Origin: Cyclobacteriaceae bacterium
Lineage (GTDB): Bacteria > Bacteroidota > Bacteroidia > Cytophagales > Cyclobacteriaceae
Length of the DNA stretch: 64,000 nucleotides
Reading direction: 5' to 3'
NCBI GenBank assembly: GCA_016787665.1
Contig: JAEUUC010000013.1
Coordinates: 409,365 to 473,364, forward strand
The stretch's first letter is position 1. Each line of letters begins with the position of its first letter. A program made the position numbers and the translations under genes. The notes below the pieces were generated by a model. That model was not told the origin of the DNA, did no database searches, and saw only the letters and a list, made by a program, of their open reading frames with translations. Positions 42,744 to 50,231 of this stretch are shown piece by piece.

Positions 42744-43232
42744 ATGATTCGACTATACACGTTACTGCTTTTGTTGGTGCTTCCTCAGTCACACCTTTTG
42801 GCGCAAGAGGAAGCCCGCGTGCGAATACCGATTGATCAGTTGTTTGCCGGCATGGCGGCAGGCGACAGCGCGATGGTGCGCAGCGTTTTTACCGAGCAGG
42901 TGTCGTTGGCTACCATTCTCAAGGGTAAAGACGGCAAACCGGTGATCCGATACGAATCGTCTATTCAGGATTTTTTGAAGGCGGTGGGCTCACCCCATCC
43001 TCAGCCATTTAATGAGCCGATTTGGGATGTGGAGGTGCGCGTGGATGGTGACTTTGCGCAGGTGTGGGCCAAGTACGCGTTTTACCTCGGGCGTCAGTTT
43101 AGCCACTGCGGGGTTGATGCGTTTCATCTGGTCCGCAATGCGCAAGGCGATTGGAAGATTTTTCACCTGGCCGACACACGGCAAAAGGAGGGATGTGTCA
43201 TTCCGAAAGACGTGGCCGAACGCTATAAGTAG
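42744..43232 (+). CDS. NTF2/SnoaL-like exported protein
   Basis: The protein has 162 aa. The signal peptide (MIRLYTLLLLLVLPQSHLLA) is followed by a cone-shaped NTF2 fold: IPIDQLFAGMAAGDSAMVRS, FLKAVGSPHPQPFNEPIWDV, FAQVWAKYAFYLGRQF and AFHLVRNAQGDWKIFHLADT. Catalytic role not assignable. It stands alone, divergent from the TPR gene. Confidence 0.75.
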   Translation: MIRLYTLLLLLVLPQSHLLAQEEARVRIPIDQLFAGMAAGDSAMVRSVFTEQVSLATILKGKDGKPVIRYESSIQDFLKAVGSPHPQPFNEPIWDVEVRVDGDFAQVWAKYAFYLGRQFSHCGVDAFHLVRNAQGDWKIFHLADTRQKEGCVIPKDVAERYK

Positions 43233-43247
43233 CGTTTGCCTGATCGA

Positions 43248-43661
43248 TCAAATATTCTTCTTGTACTTCAGCAGGGTGGCCTTAATCTGCTGACCGCGCT
43301 CATATTTCGTTTTACTTCCGAAGATGCCTAAGAATCCGCGCTTGCCGCCCGTTCCGGCTGCTGCTCCGCCCGTGGCTGTTCCCGTGGTCGTCAGGGCAAT
43401 GTCATCAAAAACAAGCGCATCCGCCCCTTTAGACTGGGCCTGTTTCATTAAACGTGCCTGTACTTTATCCGAACTCTTTTTTGCGGACACCTCAAACGTG
43501 GCCTTGCCCATCACTTCGTTGGGCTCCGTTACATCGCCTTCGCGAAAGAAAATGTCAACCTTCTCGGTAGGGGAATAGGTGCGGCCGTAGTAAATAATAT
43601 TGTCGCTGCACGCGGAAAGGAGAATAGCCAGGAACAAAAAGGCGGGTTTTGCGATTTTCAT
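43248..43661 (-). CDS. Putative lipoprotein
   Basis: The protein has 137 aa from the ATG at 43661; the longer frame runs into the divergent neighbour. The lipobox FLAILLSAC places Cys at position 18. The body has a VDIFFREGDVTEPNEVMGKA strand and KSSDKVQARLMKQAQSKGAD, then a Gly/Thr-rich stretch (TTTGTATGGAAAGTGGKRG). This resembles small envelope-stress lipoproteins of unknown role. Confidence 0.7.
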   Translation of the reverse strand: MKIAKPAFLFLAILLSACSDNIIYYGRTYSPTEKVDIFFREGDVTEPNEVMGKATFEVSAKKSSDKVQARLMKQAQSKGADALVFDDIALTTTGTATGGAAAGTGGKRGFLGIFGSKTKYERGQQIKATLLKYKKNI

Positions 43662-43722
43662 AACAGTGTATCGGCACAAAGTAAACTCAAAATCGTTAAT
43701 TTTCATTTTTTCAAGCTTCAAC

Positions 43723-44712
43723 ATGGAATACCGGAACTTAGGAAAATCGGGCTTGCCCATCAGCGCGCTGTCCCTTGGCTCGTGGCTCACCTTTGGTAAG
43801 CAAATTGACAACCGCGTGGCCGATGAACTGATGAGTATGGCTTACGACCATGGCGTTAATTTTTTTGATAACGCAGAAATTTATGCGCGCGGCCGGTCAG
43901 AGACGGTCATGGGCGAGATCTTGAAAAAGAAGGGCTGGGATCGCGACAGCTACATCGTTTCCTCGAAAGTATTCTTCGGTTACCTGGGCAAGGATGCACG
44001 GCCCACCCAGCGCGGCCTGCACCGCAAGCATGTGGTGGAGGCGTGCGAGCAAGCCCTGCAGCGCCTGCAACTCAGTTATCTGGATCTTTACTTCTGTCAC
44101 CGGCCGGATAAGTCGGTGCCCATCGAAGAAACGGTGTGGACGATGCACAACCTCATTCAGCAGGGAAAAATCCTGTACTGGGGCACCAGCGAGTGGAGTG
44201 CGCAGGAGATTATGGAAGCCCATCTGGTGGCGCGGCAGCATCATCTCATCGGGCCGGTTACCGAACAACCCCAATACAACATGCTGGAGCGCGCCAAAGT
44301 GGAGGTTGAATATGCACAGATTTACAAGACGGTTGGACTCGGTACTACCATCTGGTCTCCGCTGGCCAGCGGAGTGCTTACCGGAAAGTACAACCAGGGT
44401 TTTGTGGGCGATACGCGGCTCAGCATTACCGGCATGGACTGGCTAAAAGATGCCGCCTTGGCCGAGAGCAATTTGCAGCGTGCCCGGAAAATCAAGAATG
44501 TGGCAAATGATCTGGGTATCTCCATGCCCGTGCTGGCCATTGCGTGGTGCCTGAAGAATCCCAACGTCAGCACGGTGATCCTCGGGGCATCAAAGGCGGC
44601 ACAGTTAAAAGAAAATTTTCAGGCTTTGGAAGTAGTGAAGCGATTAACACCGGAGGTGATGGAAGTAATTGAACAGGCGTTACAGAATAAACCCAAACAT
44701 CCGGAGTATTAA
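43723..44712 (+). CDS. Aldo/keto reductase (K+ channel beta-subunit type)
   Basis: The protein has 329 aa. MEYRNLGKSGLPISALSLGS, then GVNFFDNAEIYARG (catalytic Asp/Tyr), YIVSSKVFFG (Lys), DLYFCHRPD (His) and WSPLASGVLTGKY, SITGMDW, TVILGASKAAQLKEN (NADPH site) follow the AKR6/KvBeta order. NADPH-dependent reduction of aldehydes is expected; substrate unknown. The start at 43723 was chosen over an unhomologous upstream frame. Confidence 0.9.
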   Translation: MEYRNLGKSGLPISALSLGSWLTFGKQIDNRVADELMSMAYDHGVNFFDNAEIYARGRSETVMGEILKKKGWDRDSYIVSSKVFFGYLGKDARPTQRGLHRKHVVEACEQALQRLQLSYLDLYFCHRPDKSVPIEETVWTMHNLIQQGKILYWGTSEWSAQEIMEAHLVARQHHLIGPVTEQPQYNMLERAKVEVEYAQIYKTVGLGTTIWSPLASGVLTGKYNQGFVGDTRLSITGMDWLKDAALAESNLQRARKIKNVANDLGISMPVLAIAWCLKNPNVSTVILGASKAAQLKENFQALEVVKRLTPEVMEVIEQALQNKPKHPEY

Positions 44713-44723
44713 ACTAAATTTAA

Positions 44724-45128
44724 ATGACGCGCTGCCTGATCCTGTTCGTATTGGTGGTGAACCATGCGGTAGCCCAACCGGAGCAACTGCGCAAAAGCAT
44801 TTACTTCGATGGGGGCAGTTACTTCATTGACGAATTCCAGGTCAAAGAGCTTTCCGATTGGCTGGATTCCATTCCCAACCTGCTGGAGAAGTACGAGATC
44901 CAGTTAATCAGTCACACCGACCCCATTGGCGGAAAACGCTATAACCAGTGGTTGTCGCGCATGCGCAGTGAAGCCGTGTTGCAACTCCTGATGGAGAAAG
45001 ATATTCCTGAGCGTTTGATTCACATCAAAGACTGGGGTTTGGAAAACCCGGTTTATGCCAACGACAACTGGCAGGGCCGCGTGATGAACCGCAGGGTGGA
45101 TGTGATTGTGCACCCGGTGGCGTTTTAG
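44724..45128 (+). CDS. OmpA-like C-terminal-domain protein
   Basis: The protein has 134 aa. The signal peptide (MTRCLILFVLVVNHAVAQ) is followed by a compact OmpA domain: KSIYFDGGSYFIDEFQVKEL, LISHTDPIGGKRYNQWLSRM (the HTDxxG...N..LS.R signature) and NRRVDVIVHPV (RRVE-like). It binds peptidoglycan as a periplasmic anchor. It is 11 bp behind the aldo/keto reductase. Confidence 0.85.
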   Translation: MTRCLILFVLVVNHAVAQPEQLRKSIYFDGGSYFIDEFQVKELSDWLDSIPNLLEKYEIQLISHTDPIGGKRYNQWLSRMRSEAVLQLLMEKDIPERLIHIKDWGLENPVYANDNWQGRVMNRRVDVIVHPVAF

Positions 45129-45256
45129 ATACGCCCGTTTCCGGACACCCATTACTAAATTCGGACGATGAAAATGCAACCAATGGCGGAAATTCCCGTC
45201 TAATCACCTGTATATCGGCCTTGGCACCATTGTTGGCTAACCCCACCCACTGAACC

Positions 45257-45934
45257 ATGATCAAGCTAAAAGACATCGACAAGTACATTGACTCCCGCTT
45301 TCAGCGCACCTTCATCTTAAAAGGTATTGACCTGGAGGTGCAGCAGGGGGAGTTTGTGACGCTGATGGGCCCCAGCGGAGCGGGCAAATCCACACTGATG
45401 AATATCATCGGCATGCTGGATGAGCCCTCGGCCGGGGAGTATTACTTTTTTGATGAGCCCGTGCACAAAATGCGGGAGAAGCAGAAGAGTGATATGCACA
45501 AGAATTACATCGGCTTCATCTTCCAGGCCTATCACCTCATTGATGAGCTGACGGTGTATGAAAATATCGAGACGCCCTTGTTGTACAAAGGGGTGAATGG
45601 ATCGCAACGCAAGAGCATGGTGGCCGAAATGCTGGACCGCTTCAACATGGTAGCCAAGAAGGATCTTTTTCCGGAGCAACTCAGCGGAGGCCAGCAGCAA
45701 CTGGTGGGCATTGCACGCGCGATTGTAGGTCAGCCGAAACTCCTGCTCGCAGATGAGCCCACCGGGAATCTGCATTCCGATCAAGGGAAACAAATCATGG
45801 ACATTTTTCAAAAGCTCAATGAAGAAGGTATTACCATCATTCAGGTGACGCATAGTGAAGAAAACGCGAGGCGCGGCAAACGCATTGTTCGCGTAGTGGA
45901 TGGTGCGGTACAATCCGATGAGGTTAATCAATAA
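45257..45934 (+). CDS. ABC transporter ATPase, LolD/MacB type
   Basis: The protein has 225 aa. Walker A GPSGAGKST (~residue 37), Q-loop FIFQAYHLIDEL, signature LSGGQQQLVGIARA, Walker B LLLADEPTGNL and H-loop VTHSEEN are all present. In MacB-type systems the ATPase drives mechanotransmission with an FtsX permease. It is 6 bp before a TolC gene, so an export operon; the permease is not adjacent. Confidence 0.95.
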   Translation: MIKLKDIDKYIDSRFQRTFILKGIDLEVQQGEFVTLMGPSGAGKSTLMNIIGMLDEPSAGEYYFFDEPVHKMREKQKSDMHKNYIGFIFQAYHLIDELTVYENIETPLLYKGVNGSQRKSMVAEMLDRFNMVAKKDLFPEQLSGGQQQLVGIARAIVGQPKLLLADEPTGNLHSDQGKQIMDIFQKLNEEGITIIQVTHSEENARRGKRIVRVVDGAVQSDEVNQ

Positions 45935-45940
45935 AACGAC

Positions 45941-47320
45941 ATGAAGAATCTGGTAGCTCTGATTGCATTATTCATTCCCGTGCTCGTTCTGCGGGCCCAA
46001 GAACCGCTGCCCAAAGCACTCACGTTTGAGGAGGCCGTGAATATTGCATTGCGCAACAGCGTAACGTTAAACCAGCAGCGCAATCAGCTGGAAATAAATC
46101 AGATTCAAAAATCGGCTGCCATTGCGTCCATGGCACCTTCCATCAGTGCCAACCTCTTTGCGCAGCAATTCAATGGCAACTCATTCGATCAGCAACAAGG
46201 TCAGGTGGTGAATGGCGTTCGCGATGCCGTTCGGGGAAACATCAGCGCCAATCTCACGCTGTTCAATGGATTTAATCAATTAAACACGTTAAAGCAGAAC
46301 AACAATCTGCTGGAAGCGCAGAGCTACAATGTCAAGCGTACACAAGAGGACATTATCAATACGGTGTCGATTCAATATCTGCAGGTTTTGCTGGATGAGG
46401 AGTTGCTGAAAATTGCCCGAGAAAACTATGAATCACAAAATGCGCAGTATAACCAGGTGAAAGAGCAGGTTGCGCTCGGTGCGCGGTCTCCGGTTGACGA
46501 ATACAATCAACTGAGTTTAGCCAAGGGAGCCGAACTGCGGATGCTGCAGGCCGAAACAACCCTGAACAATGACAAGGCGATATTGACGCAAACGCTCCTC
46601 ATTGATCCGTTCGAGGAATACCAGGTGGTGAAGCCCAACTGGGACATTGGGCTCATTACGGGCCACGCCATTACGCTTGAAGAAATGTACAACACGGCCA
46701 AGGAAAATCGGGGAGACTTTATTCGTGCCGAGCGCAATGAGACAGCTGCGCGATTTGGCGTGGCGGCCACACGAGGCGGCCTCACGCCCACGCTCAGCGC
46801 TTTTTTTGATTATGGATCGGCCTACAACTTCATCCGCGATGTACCGGACTCGGTGCTGGCGCAGAACCCCAGCCTCAATCGACCGTTTGAAGATCAGTTT
46901 GGCAGCGACAACCGGTACAAGACGTACGGGCTTAACCTGAGTATCCCGATCCTCAACGGCCTGCAGTCGCGCACGCGACTGGTTCAAAATAAAGTAGCGT
47001 ACGAAAATGCGCGGATCAATACCCGAAATGTTGAGGTCACGTTGAAGGCCGATGTGTTGCGCACGTCCCGCAATTTCGACCTCGCCAAACGCTCGTACAC
47101 CGTGAGCCAGACCCAGGCCGAGGCGGCCGAAGTGGCGTTTCAGTTTGAGAGCGAGCGGTACAACCTGGGGGTGACCAATTTTGTGGATTTTGCCCAGGCC
47201 AATCGGGCGATGGTGCAGGCCCAGACGGACCGCGCCCAGGCTGAATATAGGCTCCTTTTCCAGAAAATACTGCTGGAATACGCCATGGGCACCCTCAAAG
47301 TGGAGGGGTTACAGCAATAA
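45941..47320 (+). CDS. TolC-family outer-membrane efflux protein
   Basis: The protein has 459 aa. The signal peptide (MKNLVALIALFIPVLVLRAQ) is followed by two related halves: EAVNIALRNSVTLNQQRNQL, ANLTLFNGFNQLNTLKQNNN and SVQYLQVLLDEEL-like helices, then LNLSIPILNGLQSRTRLVQ, FDLAKRSYTVSQTQAEAAEV and FQFESERYNLGVTNFVDFAQ. This is a full-length TolC protomer. It pairs with the ATPase upstream as the outer-membrane exit of a tripartite exporter. Confidence 0.9.
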   Translation: MKNLVALIALFIPVLVLRAQEPLPKALTFEEAVNIALRNSVTLNQQRNQLEINQIQKSAAIASMAPSISANLFAQQFNGNSFDQQQGQVVNGVRDAVRGNISANLTLFNGFNQLNTLKQNNNLLEAQSYNVKRTQEDIINTVSIQYLQVLLDEELLKIARENYESQNAQYNQVKEQVALGARSPVDEYNQLSLAKGAELRMLQAETTLNNDKAILTQTLLIDPFEEYQVVKPNWDIGLITGHAITLEEMYNTAKENRGDFIRAERNETAARFGVAATRGGLTPTLSAFFDYGSAYNFIRDVPDSVLAQNPSLNRPFEDQFGSDNRYKTYGLNLSIPILNGLQSRTRLVQNKVAYENARINTRNVEVTLKADVLRTSRNFDLAKRSYTVSQTQAEAAEVAFQFESERYNLGVTNFVDFAQANRAMVQAQTDRAQAEYRLLFQKILLEYAMGTLKVEGLQQ

Positions 47321-47353
47321 GCCGGTTTAGGCTTACCGTTGCCATAATTTTCC

Positions 47354-47473
47354 TACCTTTGCCGCCCGCTCAGGGTGAGCGGCCTCCTGGCGGTTGCCCG
47401 GGGTGATGTAAAACCAAAAAGTGGTCGCCACAAGCCCGGTGGCGCCATGTACCGAAGGGCGTTTTTTTATTGT
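47354..47473 (+). promoter_or_regulatory. rpsA promoter box and structured leader
   Basis: TACCTTTG (47354-47361) matches the TAnnTTTG -7 box. The 112-nt leader to the ATG folds into several GC hairpins: GCCGCCCGCTC / GGTGAGCGGC near 47362-47384 and GGTCGCCAC / GGTGGCGCC near 47425-47449. Leader folding before a ribosomal-protein gene suggests autoregulation by S1; no named leader family was recognised. Confidence 0.45.
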
Positions 47474-49474
47474 ATGGCAAAAGTTACCAAAGGGGCCGAA
47501 TCTAAAGCTCCGAAAGCTACCGGCAAACCCACCAAAGCTGTGGGTGAAGTAGACGAAAAAGATGAATTGGCCGAGTTTAAAGCTGCCCGCAAGGCAGAAG
47601 AAGAAGAAGGCATTAGCCGCGTTATTCGCGATGTAACCGCCCGCAAGGCCGCCACGGCCAGCAGCGTGTCGCTCGAGAATTTTGACTGGGATGCCTTCGA
47701 CCGCAAGGGATTTGGCGAAGGTTATTCCAAAAACGACCGCGATTCGCTGGAGAAATTGTACAGCGGAGGAGCAACCTCTGTTAATGAAGGGGAAGTGGTG
47801 AAGGGCCTCGTGGTCGGCATCAACGACCGCGATGTAATTCTGAACATCGGATTCAAGTCAGACGGCCTGGTTCCGTTGGCTGAATTCAAAGATATCGCAG
47901 ACCTGAAGATTGGTGATGAGGTTGATCTCTTCATTGAAGAGCGTGAAAACCCGATGGGCCAGTTGATCCTGAGCCGCAGAAAAGCTAAGCTCGTGAAAGG
48001 CTGGCAGTATGTGCAGGAAGCCCTTGATAAAGACACAGTAATTGAAGGCTTTGTGAAGCGCAGAACGAAAGGCGGTTTGATTGTCGATGTGTACGGCATC
48101 GAAGCTTTCTTGCCCGGTTCACAAATTGACGTGAAGCCGATTCGCGATTTCGATATCTACGTGAATAAGTCGATCGAGGTGAAAGTGGTGAAGATCAACT
48201 ACACCAATGACAACGTAGTGGTATCGCACAAAGTGCTCATTGAAAAAGATATCGAGCAGCAGAAGGCCGCTATCCTCACCAACCTGGAAAAAGGTCAGGT
48301 GCTGGAAGGTGTGATTAAGAACATGACCAACTTTGGTGTGTTCATCGACCTCGGTGGCGTAGATGGTCTGTTGCACATTACGGATATTTCGTGGGGCCGC
48401 ATTAACCATCCGGAAGAGTTGCTGAAACTTGACCAGACGGTGAAAGTTGTGGTGTTGGATTTTGATGAAGATAAAAAGCGCATCTCGCTGGGCATGAAGC
48501 AACTCACGCCTCACCCGTGGGATTCGTTGGCGGCAGAGATAACCGTGGGCTCGAAAGTGAAAGGCCGCGTGGTGAACGTAGCCGATTATGGTGCATTCCT
48601 GGAGATCATGCCGGGTGTGGAAGGTTTGATTCACGTATCTGAAATGAGCTGGAGCCAGCACTTGCGGAATCCTCAGGATTTCATCAAGGTAGGTGACGAG
48701 CGCGAGGCGGTAGTGTTGACCATCGACCGTGACGAGCGCAAGATGTCACTGGGTCTGAAGCAACTCACCGAAGACCCGTGGACACGCCAGGAAGTATTGA
48801 GCAAGTATGCTGTGGGAACACGCCATACCGGTGTGGTGCGTAACCTCACCAACTTTGGATTGTTCATTGAGTTGGAAGAAGGTATCGATGGCCTTGTGCA
48901 CGTATCTGACCTGAGCTGGACACGCAAAGTGAAGCATCCTTCTGAATTCACGAAGGTGGGAGAGAAACTCGAAGTGGTGGTACTGGAGTTGGATGCGGCC
49001 AACCGCAGACTGGCGCTCAGCCACAAGCACCTGGAGGAAAACCCGTGGGATACATTCGAGACCATCTTTACGGTGGGATCGGTTCACAAGTGTACCGTCA
49101 TCAGCAAGAACGATAAAGGCGCCAGCCTCGAATTGCCGTATGGCATTGAAGGATTCTGCTCGGTTAAAAACCTGGCGAAGGCTGACAATGGCAAGGCCGA
49201 AGTAGGGGAGAGCCTGGATTTCAAAGTACTCGAGTTTTCGAAAGATGACCGCAGAATTCTGCTGAGCCATAAGGCTACCTGGAGTACGGAGGAGGAGAAA
49301 CCCGCAGCTCAGCAACCGAAGAAAAAGGCTGCCGCTCCGAAGGGCAAGACGATCGACAAGATTAACCAGGAGTCGGAAAAGTCGACCTTGGGCGATCTGG
49401 AAGCGTTGAGCGCCCTGAAGGAAAAGATGAGCGCCAGCAAACAGGCTGCTTCGGGCGAAGCCAAACCGGAGTAA
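47474..49474 (+). CDS. rpsA: 30S ribosomal protein S1
   Basis: The protein has 666 aa from the ATG at 47474, which follows a short Bacteroidota-type Lys/Ala-rich N terminus (MAKVTKGAESKAPKATGKPT). At least six S1 OB domains follow, each ending GLVP..., HVSEMSWS, HITDISW or HVSDLSW. The last is degenerate (GASLELPYGIEGFCSVKN). A long Lys/Glu-rich tail ends at residue 666. S1 recruits mRNA to the 30S. A frame extending to 47375 was not used because the promoter and leader occupy it. A terminator follows. Confidence 0.95.
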   Translation: MAKVTKGAESKAPKATGKPTKAVGEVDEKDELAEFKAARKAEEEEGISRVIRDVTARKAATASSVSLENFDWDAFDRKGFGEGYSKNDRDSLEKLYSGGATSVNEGEVVKGLVVGINDRDVILNIGFKSDGLVPLAEFKDIADLKIGDEVDLFIEERENPMGQLILSRRKAKLVKGWQYVQEALDKDTVIEGFVKRRTKGGLIVDVYGIEAFLPGSQIDVKPIRDFDIYVNKSIEVKVVKINYTNDNVVVSHKVLIEKDIEQQKAAILTNLEKGQVLEGVIKNMTNFGVFIDLGGVDGLLHITDISWGRINHPEELLKLDQTVKVVVLDFDEDKKRISLGMKQLTPHPWDSLAAEITVGSKVKGRVVNVADYGAFLEIMPGVEGLIHVSEMSWSQHLRNPQDFIKVGDEREAVVLTIDRDERKMSLGLKQLTEDPWTRQEVLSKYAVGTRHTGVVRNLTNFGLFIELEEGIDGLVHVSDLSWTRKVKHPSEFTKVGEKLEVVVLELDAANRRLALSHKHLEENPWDTFETIFTVGSVHKCTVISKNDKGASLELPYGIEGFCSVKNLAKADNGKAEVGESLDFKVLEFSKDDRRILLSHKATWSTEEEKPAAQQPKKKAAAPKGKTIDKINQESEKSTLGDLEALSALKEKMSASKQAASGEAKPE

Positions 49475-49497
49475 TATCGGATAGAACGATAGATGGA

Positions 49498-49526
49498 AAG
49501 GTGGCTGAATTTCAGCCACCTTTTTT
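49498..49526 (+). terminator. Rho-independent terminator after rpsA
   Basis: AAAGGTGGCTGA pairs with TCAGCCACCTTT across an ATT(T) loop, with a T-run TTTTTT at the end, 24 bp past the stop. Confidence 0.9.
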
Positions 49527-49569
49527 CTTTGTTGGCGAATAATCGAGTAGTTTTGTGGGCTGAACGTAG

Positions 49570-49773
49570 CCCGACTGCCGAAGCATTAGCGAAGGCTGAG
49601 TGGCGGTGAAGGAAAATAGAAATGGTTCCGTGGCCGACTTGTCAGCCGAAGCATGAGCGGAGGCTGAGTGGCGGTGAAGGAAAAAAGAAATGGTTCCGTG
49701 GCCGACTTGTCAGCCGAAGCATGAGCGGAGGCTGAGTGGCGGTGAAGGAAAATAGAAATGGTTCCGTGGCCGA
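49570..49773 (+). repeat. Triplicated 68-bp repeat carrying the 5' end of tRNA-Cys
   Basis: Three copies in tandem, each ending GGTTCCGTGGCCGA at 49624, 49692 and 49760, exactly 68 bp apart. The unit contains GCCGAAGCATGAGCGGAGGC and TGAGTGGCGGTGAAGGAAAA. The third copy runs on into the intact tRNA-Cys; the first two carry only its first ~14 nt. This duplicates the tRNA's upstream region and 5' end. Confidence 0.9.
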
Positions 49774-49830
49774 GTGGCTAGGCAGAGCTCTGCAAAAGCT
49801 CCTACAGCGGTTCGAATCCGCTCGGAACCT
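49760..49830 (+). tRNA. tRNA-Cys (GCA)
   Basis: Acceptor GGTTCCG pairs with CGGAACC, discriminator T (U73 is the cysteine identity base). Anticodon stem GAGCT/AGCTC encloses CTGCAAA, so the anticodon is GCA. The T-arm is GCGGTTCGAATCCGC. No CCA is encoded. Terminator-like hairpin CCAAACGGCAACGTTTGG plus T-run follows at 49839-49866. Confidence 0.96.
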
Positions 49831-50003
49831 CATCAAGACCAAACGGCAACGTTTGGTTTTTTTTTTTGAGTTTGCGTGCATCGGTTGTTACTGCGACAGC
49901 GGTTCCCTGCCCGCGTGACGCAGTCAGGCGGGGAATCCGCTCGGAACCTCATCAAGACCAAACGGGAACGTTTGGTTTTTTTTTGAGTTTGCGTGCATCG
50001 ATT
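49815..50003 (+). repeat. Direct repeat of the tRNA-Cys 3' end and terminator
   Basis: The stretch AATCCGCTCGGAACCTCATC plus the CCAAACG...CGTTTGG hairpin, T-run and GAGTTTGCGTGCATCG is present twice, beginning at 49815 and 49934 (119 bp period). The second copy has no tRNA body. This is consistent with tandem duplication or an attachment-site duplication at the tRNA 3' end. Confidence 0.85.
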
Positions 50004-50172
50004 GTTTCCGTGGTGCTGTTAGGCGTGGAGTCCCCCGGTACCTCGGCCCAGCGAAAAGACCACCCCAGCTGTCTTTGTTATTCGTTAGATTTCGGTCAGA
50101 TCACGGTTGGCAGGCGCAGTTTAGCTGCATCTTGAATAAAAACCTGCCGGACGACAAAAATCGGTTGATCGG

Positions 50173-50199
50173 TTAACAAGCCCTCTGTAAACTTGTTAA
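50173..50199. promoter_or_regulatory. Perfect inverted repeat upstream of katG
   Basis: TTAACAAG and CTTGTTAA are perfect 8-bp inverted arms with an 11-bp spacer, 33 bp before the katG ATG. This is the size of a dimeric operator, for example of a peroxide regulator. Identity of the regulator is not readable. Confidence 0.55.
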
Positions 50200-50231
50200 A
50201 AATTCGAGGCATTACATCAAACGTTTAAAAA

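Noticed and set aside
45129..45256. Possible small gene between the OmpA-like gene and the ABC ATPase
   Set aside because: No frame with start and composition; it is more likely the promoter region of the export operon.
47375..47473. Longer rpsA start at 47375
   Set aside because: The extra 33 codons overlap the promoter box and leader hairpins and do not resemble S1.
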